From the NCBI GenBank assembly GCA_013423325.1, contig BLJB01000317.1, forward strand, positions 62,001 through 126,000: a stretch of 64,000 nucleotides of DNA, written 5' to 3'. Of this stretch, positions 57,031-64,000 are shown in pieces. Both the position numbers and the translations under genes were made by a program. The number at the start of each line of letters is the position of its first letter. Position 1 is the first letter of the stretch. The notes under the pieces were generated by a model. That model was not told where the DNA came from and ran no database searches. It saw only the letters and a program-made list of their open reading frames with translations. The DNA is from Usnea hakonensis. Lineage: Eukaryota > Ascomycota > Lecanoromycetes > Lecanorales > Parmeliaceae.

Positions 57031-58134
57031 TTAGATGTCTGCCTCCGCGCCGCCAACGCCGTTGGCCAGATGGTGCTTCTCATCATCTCTCGTCCTGCGG
57101 TACACAAAAAACTGCCCCACCGCAAACACTATCTTACCCACGATCTCCGCTATCGAAACATCCCACGATCTGGACTACAGTCTCGTTAGCTAGGATTGGT
57201 TGGGTCTTTTTTTTCCACGACGTCAGTGCCATACCTGAACGCTGCACAAATATGAGAAATTTACCACGTCGGATTGAAGCGCAGTGGCTTCTGTGGAGCA
57301 CGACCAGCCCCATAGGTCATTGTCTACACCGTGCATGCTCTTCTCGTAGCGGTAGAGCGTCGAGATGATAAGCCAGGTTCCGATATGGATAATGTATTTC
57401 ACGACGGTGAGGTTCCAGCTGCGTCTCGGCTTGTTGAAAGCGCAGCAGTACGTCGAGAGTAACGTTATGAATGATGAGAATAAGAGAGTGAGTCCAGCAG
57501 CAATAAGGAACATTAAGGTTGGCCATAGTTTGGGCTGTTTGGGCCACGCGGTTCGGCCACTGCGGATTTCGCCCTTGGTGGTCTGGTATTTGATGAGCGT
57601 GAAAAGCATGATGACGAAGATGGTAGTGGAGAAGAGGAGTGTGATGATTTTGGAGATTATTTTTCCGATGCGGAGATAGCGTTTGAGGGTCTGGTGTTTG
57701 CGCTGTTGGAGACGGCTGGTGGGTATTTGGATCTTGAGGGTTTGCGGGACTGCGACATGGGATGAATGAAGAAGTGGTTTGTTGGAAGGAGTTGGTAGGT
57801 GTGGAGGCGGGGCATTCCAGACATTACTCGCTGGAGGTGGAAGTGAGTCCTGTTGCGTACCGGCCATTAAATGCTGAGGGGGCCTGTTGTAGCTATTGCC
57901 GTCTGAATGCACGGTGTACAGATCCGGCCTTGAAGGCTCAGTTGGCAGCCTGTGGTATTCGTTACTATTGTAGCTATTTCCGTACGAGTAGACAGTATCC
58001 AGATCTGGTCTCAAAGATTCAGATGGATATATGGGATGGTTATTGAATCCACTGCCTGAGTACAGGTCTGATCCCTCAGTAGGATCCGCATTTGGAAATG
58101 AATCGAGCTGGTAATAATCATCTCCAGCTGCCAT
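57031..58134 (-). CDS. Unknown four-TM fungal membrane protein
   Basis: Exons 57235-58134 and 57031-57174 (intron 60 nt, GTATGG..TGTAG) join in phase 0, 347 aa. The first 140 residues are hydrophilic and hold a duplication: LRPDLDTVYSYGNSYN and SRPDLYTVHSDGNSYN. Four hydrophobic helices follow: IITLLFSTTIFVIMLFTLI, LMFLIAAGLTLLFSSFITLL, VVKYIIHIGTWLIISTL, and, in the last exon, EIVGKIVFAVGQFFVY. The tail is charged (RRTRDDEKHH). The layout recalls fungal MARVEL-like proteins, but I cannot assign it. Acceptor TGTAG was chosen because the neighbouring CCAG gives a quick stop. Confidence 0.7.
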
Positions 58135-59314
58135 TTCTGCACTAGACGTCTCTTTAAACGAGATCTTGGGTTTCTGGTTCTATAACTTGCAACAGTGCCC
58201 TACGAAGTGATCTTCATTGAAGTGAGTAACTCAGATGAGGTGATAGTAAGACGTAAACATGCTGTAAGCTGACTTGTATTACTGCTATTATGAGAAACGG
58301 TCCAAACAAGAGTGACGCACACAGTGACTTTACAATTGCGTGATACAGCAACAGAAAATCTCGATACGAAATAGATGCACGCTAATGCAAACGCTGTGCA
58401 CAGCTAGACTTGACAGTGTGGACACAACATAGCACTGCTGCTAAACAAAGTCCCGAAAGTAGCTCCAAAACAGTATTTCTCTTTGATATCGTCAGATCTC
58501 GTTAGTAGTACGTACCAGGTTGACGCTCGAGGCTTCAAGTCGCTTTGGTGGCTTTAGTGCTGACCTCATGGCCAGAAGCGACGGTCAAGCGAGCTGTGAC
58601 AAAGCGCGATTCCTCTTTAGTTGATGGGCTTGTTGAGTAAGATCAGGTACAGAGCAGTCACGACTGAGTGAGATAATGGCGAGAATGCCAGCCTCTCGAT
58701 GTCTGGACTGTAATGGACTGTAATGCGCACAGGGTCGGGGTCTGAGGTTATCGGCCATACTGGCGAGCCAAAATCCAGCACTTTTTTCAGTTGGACAGCC
58801 CGCATATATTAGGGAAGCGGACTTTGAGCGGCGATGACAGAGAGAATGGCATGCGCTGGATGCGAGTGCGGATTGGATTCATGGTTTTGAGCGAAGAAAG
58901 GCAGAAGAAAAATGTTGGTGCTCGATAAGATTGGACGGTATATTTTTTGAGTCAGGGTTAGGGTTATCCATCGGAATGGAATCACCGGGATATTCTTTGC
59001 TATCTCACATGGTCCTCTCAGGGCCAACCATCAATGTCTACACAAATTGTTCTGAATCGCTTCCTTTCTCTCCCTGATGGGTGGGGCAATTCCCCCAGAC
59101 CGTCGTCATCCATGCATCAGCCTTCGCGATACAACCAGACGGAGCAAGCAGATGTATGGGCAGGGCGATCTCATTGATTCAGAGGGAATTACAGATCACA
59201 AATAAGAAGAGCAGGGGCTGAGCTCAGATAACTGGGCTGGAGTATGTCATGAGTCCTGGAATGAATGCCATCGAAACATGGTATCTATCTAGATCCATGT
59301 TTATTACAGAAAGA
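58135..59314. other. Intergenic region, no gene recognised
   Basis: Short unsupported ORFs. A single AGGGTTAGGGTTA (about 58956-58968) is too short to call telomeric. Confidence 0.5.
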
Positions 59315-60520
59315 TTACTCGACAGCGATCCCGCTACGTCTGTCCAACTCCCGACGTCTCTCAAGTTCATGTGAGTGCTCCAGCTCCTCCAATCTATCAA
59401 GCTCACGAAATCTTTCGAGCTTATGCCTGTTCTCCATCTCCTCCCACCTAATCTCGAACACATGCCGATTCTCCATCTCCTCCCGCCTGTCATCACCAGA
59501 ACGCCCTCGAGGCGCAGCCTTAGATTTCCCCTTCACTCTCGTAGCCACCCAGATCGGTTCCGAACGAAGATGTGTATGCAAACGTCCTTCGTAATAGGGG
59601 ACCAAATTGCCCATTTTTAGCCTAAGGAGGAGATCGATGGCAGTATATCCTGGGCGAAAAGCGCAGTCAGTGATGATCTGCGCTAGCTCAAACCCATTAA
59701 CCTCATGCATTGCATTGACTAAGCCACCAGCGACCTGGATCCAGTTCATGATCTCCACTGCATCAAGGGTACCCGCGTGCTGTCGAAACTCGATTGTCTT
59801 TCGTGACGGCTCGGCCATCGAACAAAGATTATAAGCCAAGTTCCTGTCCAACCCCTTATCATTCGCGTACAAGAACACGAGCTGCCCTTCCGAAGCGCAG
59901 TTCTGAATCTCTCGGACGGTATCCCACGGGTTCTGGCCTTGGAACACCTTGGACGGGCGCTTGGCATGAAGACTGTCGAGTCGGTCCTCGGGATGGAAGC
60001 TGTCGAGTTGGTGCTCAAACACCGCCGTCAGCAGACACAAGTTTTTCAGCGTTTGCAGGGGGAAGCCGGCCCTCTGATTCCCGATATGGACGTGTAAGCC
60101 ACAAGATGCGTTCACATACGTATCGAAATTTGGTATGAGCAGGGAAACCACATCGTTCACCCTAAGAAGAGCCTTTGGACAGAGGCGCATTGCCGGAGAC
60201 TTTATCTCCACATCACACTCCATGCGTCCTTGGCCGGGATTATCGTTGGTGATGATGGAAGTATCGTGGGTGACTGTCCATTTCTGGTCGCCTTCTTCCT
60301 CCGTCACTGCGTAAGTAGGGAAGCCTTTCTCAGAGAGGAGTTGGATGATGTGATGACGTAGGAGGGTCCGCAGTGCACTCTCGCGGCTGTATTCCGATAC
60401 AGGATCTTTCTCCCACAGGATGCCGTCTCCAAGAGGCAGCCCTTCTTCGTATTTGCTGGACTCGAAGGAGACGATGAACTCGATTTCGACGCCAAAGGTG
60501 AGGTTTAGTGGATTTTGCAT
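59315..60520 (-). CDS. Putative amidoligase-family protein
   Basis: Single exon, 401 aa. Shows the marks of the amidoligase group (ATP-dependent carboxylate-amine ligases with a glutamine-synthetase-like fold): N-terminal FGVEIEF, THDTSI, DVEIKSPAM, CGLHVHIG in the middle, and KTIEFRQHAGTLDAVEIMNW. The Glu and His residues of these strands would bind metal-ATP. After the domain comes a tail (about residues 320-401) of charged helix with repeats REEMENRHVFEIRWEEMEN and ELDRLEELEHSHELERRREL, likely coiled coil. Substrate unknown; bacterial relatives ligate amino acids or peptides, fungal ones have no established role that I know of. Confidence 0.82.
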   Translation of the reverse strand: MQNPLNLTFGVEIEFIVSFESSKYEEGLPLGDGILWEKDPVSEYSRESALRTLLRHHIIQLLSEKGFPTYAVTEEEGDQKWTVTHDTSIITNDNPGQGRMECDVEIKSPAMRLCPKALLRVNDVVSLLIPNFDTYVNASCGLHVHIGNQRAGFPLQTLKNLCLLTAVFEHQLDSFHPEDRLDSLHAKRPSKVFQGQNPWDTVREIQNCASEGQLVFLYANDKGLDRNLAYNLCSMAEPSRKTIEFRQHAGTLDAVEIMNWIQVAGGLVNAMHEVNGFELAQIITDCAFRPGYTAIDLLLRLKMGNLVPYYEGRLHTHLRSEPIWVATRVKGKSKAAPRGRSGDDRREEMENRHVFEIRWEEMENRHKLERFRELDRLEELEHSHELERRRELDRRSGIAVE

Positions 60521-61225
60521 GTTCTCTATATGTAGTTGGTATGTGTTGTAATGGGAATTGGAAATAGTAGCTCGAGATTTACTTGAGCAAGAATATTTTT
60601 GCTAGCAGTGGATGATATTGATATTGGGGAAGACAGTATTGGCCAGGAGAGATAAAGAGAAGCATATGGCATTATAAAAAGAGGCCAAAGGCCTAAAGGA
60701 CGACATCCTGTCAGACCATTGATACCCATAAAGAACAAACCAGTAGGTGAATCATTTCCAATCTTGAATGCATTTTCATTTCAGGAAGACCTTGTCCGTC
60801 TCAAAGAGACAAAGAAGTACAGATAGCATGAAGAACGAAAAGTAGATCAAAGGCTTGAAAAGAACGTGACCTGCCAGTACCCACTCCAAAATACAGTAGC
60901 CGAGAGAACAAGAGCTTGACAGATCGCGCCCAGAATGCGACATTCGATGCCGTTGTTTCTCTCGAAACAACCTCCGTCTCGCAAGGATCTAATTACGGCA
61001 TCACCAAACACAAAGAAACGGGGTTCAGGCAACCACAAGGAACAAAGAGCAGCCTTTATCGATTGCAGTATGCAGTGTGCAAGACACAAGAGAATTGAGA
61101 GTCTCAAAAGCGACTTCTTTCACATAATTTTAAACTCTCCTCCATTGCGATCCTCCCAGACCCTGCTCAAGCATCAAAATTCGAACACTCTCCAGCCGCG
61201 ACATTCAACTGCCCAGCAACCAACC
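60521..61225. other. Intergenic region
   Basis: Contains the upstream region of the amidoligase gene (minus) and of the micro-ORF at 61226 (plus). No other gene seen. Confidence 0.5.
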
Positions 61226-61336
61226 ATGCTGACGCTCGGTGAGATGATTGTAATTGGCGTTCTGGCTGGGCCCGGTTTTCTGGCGGCTGCCGGGGGTATG
61301 CTGCTTGCCTTGTGGTCTGTGCTTTTCGTAGGGTAG
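61226..61336 (+). CDS. Possible 36-aa single-pass membrane micropeptide
   Basis: A small ORF from ATG 61226 in a good fungal start context (CAACCAACCATGC) to TAG 61336. It codes MLTLGEMIVIGVLAGPGFLA followed by AAGGMLLALWSVLFVG: one long hydrophobic helix with Gly/Ala-rich centre, no charged residue after Glu6. It could be a real small membrane protein or chance. Transcription evidence is lacking; the AT-rich, pyrimidine-containing leader before it fits a promoter. Confidence 0.4.
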   Translation: MLTLGEMIVIGVLAGPGFLAAAGGMLLALWSVLFVG

Positions 61337-61654
61337 GGTATGTGATGGGGGATGTGGGTCGCAGAACTAGGCTGCGTTGAGGGCCTTCTGAAAAACCCTG
61401 GGCTGATCAATACATGTGTGAGAGGTCCAGTTGTCAGTGACAGTTAGTGATGCGATAGCGATTTTGAGCTTGTCATTTGATAGCTTGCAATGCTTTTTTT
61501 AGCTTGTCACTCATAGCTTGCAATGAAGATTGGATTACTATTAAGTCCATCCATCTGATAGCACAGGGCATTCCCCTAGCAGAAGTGTACCAGGTATCTT
61601 TCCCTCATGAGTGCCGTCATTTTTGTCTCCATCACGTAGCCCCAGTAGCCTGCT

Positions 61655-62635
61655 CTACCATGACGTCTCACCCTCCTTCCTAGTCTCAGCAATCCATCCA
61701 TCGTTACCAGTCTGCACAGGAGCACCACCCGCGGCCCAATCCGCACCTTCGGCATCCCAAGTAGAGCTAGGCTGAGCACCAGCAGTGTTGCTTGCGGCGC
61801 TGAAAGCCGCACCACCGGGGGCACCACCCGGAACCTCCCATTCAGCATTACCGGCAAAGCCCTGATCGATAGCTTGAGGTCCGACATCGTTGACACCTGG
61901 AACCTTCTCTTCCTCTTGGCCTGCTGAGTCCTTGTTTTCTTCGGCTTCTGGGTCTCGATAGAAGTAAAGATCGACCATGACGTCCCATTCCGTCTCGCGG
62001 TCCGCGAGGGTACCACGTAGACGGAGTACCTCCCGCGCCAGCATCCACCAGATCAGACCGATAGCATGGCGACCTTTGTTGTTTGTAGGGATGGCGACGT
62101 CTACGAATTCGGTAGGGGAGTCGGTGTCACATAGGGCGACGACAGGAATGTTGACATAGGAGGCTTCTTTGATAGCTTGGGCATCCGTGCGAGGGTCAGT
62201 TACGATGATGAGGCGCGGCTCTTTGAACGAGCGAGTGATGTAGTTGGTGAAATTGCCAGGAGTGAAGCGGCCAGCGATAGCAACAGCACCAGTATGAGCA
62301 GCGAACTTGAGTACAGCACGTTGACCGTAAGGACGAGCAGAGATGACGGCAATATCGGCGGGGTTGTCGACTGCTGCGATGATGCGAGCCGCAAGGACGA
62401 CTTTCTCCCTAGCAGCGGCGGGTCAGCTTCCGCAGAGATCTACTTTGACCATCAAAGCGTCTTACCAGGTCTTGCCAATGTTGATTACATTGATTCCATC
62501 TGGACGAGTTTTCCACAAATATGGCTCCATGTGAGTTTGCATATTCTTGGAGCCCAAGTGACATTGAGCTGCAAGCAGCATCTCAATGTCTTGAGATGTG
62601 GCATTGAAGATGGAGGGAAGATTGTTAGGTGCCAT
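61655..62635 (-). CDS. RPS0: 40S ribosomal protein S0 (uS2, laminin-receptor family)
   Basis: Structural protein of the small cytosolic ribosomal subunit, needed for 40S assembly. Exon 1 62466-62635, intron 57 nt (GTAAGA..CTAG), exon 2 61655-62408; 307 aa. It starts MAPNNLPSIFNATSQDIEML and has CHLGSKNMQTHMEPYLWKTR, NIGKTW across the splice, AVDNPADIAVISARPYGQRA, FTPGNFTNYITRSFKEPRL and NIPVVALCDTDSP, all highly typical. The C-terminus is the usual acidic, Gly/Ala/Trp-rich tail (GGAPGGAAFSAASN). The last ten residues (RKEGETSW) are less typical and could reflect a small 3' intron. Divergent partner: the uS15m gene. Confidence 0.95.
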
Positions 62636-62853
62636 CTTCACGAAGTTGATATCGAGATAAGAAAGAGAGAAAAGAATTATAGAGCTTCAGTCGAGCTATG
62701 TACGAATACCTGAATCATCAAAGCAGCTCGATTTCGCCAAAGAAGTTTGTGCGGTAGGCTAGTGTAATGAGCTAGTCTAGCGCACACAATAGATTACGAA
62801 TAATTCCTCAGACTTGAGCAAACCTCGGTCTTTCGCAGCCACAGGTCTCTCTC
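62636..62853. promoter_or_regulatory. Shared bidirectional promoter region, RPS0 / uS15m
   Basis: 218 bp separate the two start codons (62635 minus, 62854 plus). Both 5' UTRs and both promoters must lie here. I see no named element, only short AT-rich stretches and a GAGCTAGTCTAGC sequence near its middle. Confidence 0.6.
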
Positions 62854-63926
62854 ATGGCTTCGCTTGCGCCATTGCGTCTTCAGACACGCACGACGATTGG
62901 TGAGTAGTTCTTTCAGCGAACCACCTCATCGAGACTGACTGTGCTGCAGAGTCACTATGGTGTCAAGCCCCTCTAAGCTTCCTCGCCCCTGTCCTCGCAT
63001 CATCACATCTACAGTTCTCCACAACCAGTAGCTTTGGTGTAAGCGCATTGAAATTGAAGTGGAGAAAGCGAGACAACCGAGATTTATATGAGCTACGCGA
63101 AGTCGCAGCACGCAAAGCTGCCAATCTGAGTCGTCAAGCTGTTCTTAAAGAGCAGCGGGCTCAAGAAATGGGTGACCCAATTCGCGGTGTTCCTTCACCT
63201 TTCGTTGAATCCTTCGATAAGGAGGTACCTCAAGAGATAGATCCAGACCCGAAAACTGTCTCTCTCGAGACTGTGAAGACTAGATCGGACACACCACCTC
63301 CATCGCCAGCTCATGTCTCGAAAGAGCTTTACATAGATCATGGGATTAAGCATGAAGAGCTCGGAAGGTCTCTCGAGTTCTCCCGATATCTCACAGAACC
63401 TGTGCCACATTCTTCATCTACCATCAACCAGCCCGATGATAGAACGCAAGCCCAAGAACGATGGGAAAAGCGAGACGCATCCGCTACAGAAGCCGTGGAA
63501 CGCATCATCAGTCTCACCAATGCTAACAATAAACACCGAACGAAGAAAAATATCGAACGTATTATCGATACCTTCGGACGTCACAAGACGGATCAGATAC
63601 TAAAGCCCAAGGCATCTGCAGTAGTCGACCACAATCCACCTGGCCCATCTCTAGGACCCACACCAAGAGCAGGTCCAGATACAGGATCTTCAGAAGTCCA
63701 AATTGGTATCCTGACAGCTAAAATTCGCATACTGGCAGATCGATATGAAGGCCCGAATCGTAATGACAAGGTCAACAAACGCAATTTGCGGTTGTTATTG
63801 CACAGGCGGCAAAAGCTGTTAGCTTACATGGAGCGAAAGGAGAGAGGATCGGAGAGATGGCAACATATGATAAGTACTTTGGGGTTGACACCTGCATGCT
63901 GGAAAGGCGAAATCGAGGTGAGATGA
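62854..63926 (+). CDS. MRPS28: Mitochondrial ribosomal protein uS15m (S15)
   Basis: Exon 1 62854-62899, intron 50 nt (GTGAGT..GCAG), exon 2 62950-63926; about 340 aa. The N-terminus (MASLAPLRLQTRTTI and the following Ser/Leu-rich stretch) suits a mitochondrial targeting peptide. The S15 domain is at the end: GSSEVQIGILTAKIRILADR, NKRNLRLLLHRRQKLLAYME and MISTLGLTPACWKG. The central part (about residues 60-200) is a charged, fungus-specific extension. The stop is at 63926, but the codons before it (GAGGTGAGA) could be a donor with an acceptor CTAG near 63987, giving a longer C-terminus beyond the window. Confidence 0.88.
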
Positions 63927-64000
63927 GCAAGAAATCTAATGACCAGAGGAAGGCCTGCTGGAAATGGCGAACCCCTCACTGTCTAGGATTTGCATCAAAC

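Noticed and set aside
58955..58968. TTAGGG-like dimer
   Set aside because: Two units only; occurs by chance and no telomere context.

Overview
The window is nuclear DNA of a filamentous ascomycete (Pezizomycotina). The genes have short introns (about 45-90 nt, GT-AG with CTAAC- or TAAC-like branch sites). Their families (arginine-specific CPSase, DUF4267, fungal DHA1 transporters, fungal amidoligase-like proteins, DUF3716) and the chromodomain Ty3/gypsy relics fit this group. A Leotiomycete is my guess from the relic types, not something the sequence proves.

Left arm (1-15.4 kb), ordinary genes: the 3' end of the arginine-pathway carbamoyl-phosphate synthase large subunit; a ten-exon SLC45/SUT-type sugar transporter with one GC-AG intron; an unknown ORF broken by one TGA; a secreted protein with a duplicated four-cysteine domain; a DUF4267 membrane protein; pyrroline-5-carboxylate reductase; an unknown Pro/His-rich gene; and a secreted gamma-glutamyltranspeptidase. 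Long poly-C tracts and a 50-bp tandem duplication sit between or inside these genes.

Middle (about 15.4-47.6 kb), a decayed repeat-rich accessory block, almost all coding traces on the minus strand: Ty3/gypsy fragments (gag, two retropepsins, three integrase pieces, chromodomain), an HNH-nuclease-like ORF, a GIY-YIG nuclease-like pseudogene, an exonuclease-like fragment, two SNF2-helicase-like fragments, three DUF3716-like zinc-binding fragments, and several paralogous unknown modules. Many reading frames are cut by stops of the TGG to TAG or CGA to TGA kind, which fits repeat-induced point mutation followed by decay. A few open frames look selected or intact (21.97-22.86 kb; 43.1-43.4 kb).

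Gene-poor stretch (47.6-53.4 kb): one recognisable unknown gene (51.6-52.1 kb), broken by a one-base frameshift.

Right arm (53.4-64 kb): a DHA1-type MFS exporter with a repeated cytosolic N-terminus; a homopolymer G/C block containing two Ns; a four-TM unknown membrane protein; an amidoligase-family protein; a 36-aa hydrophobic micro-ORF; and a divergent pair, cytosolic ribosomal protein RPS0 (uS2) and mitochondrial ribosomal protein uS15m, sharing a 218-bp intergenic promoter.

The left- and right-arm genes are housekeeping, transport or secreted functions with no pathway linking them. No tRNA, rRNA or CRISPR was seen.
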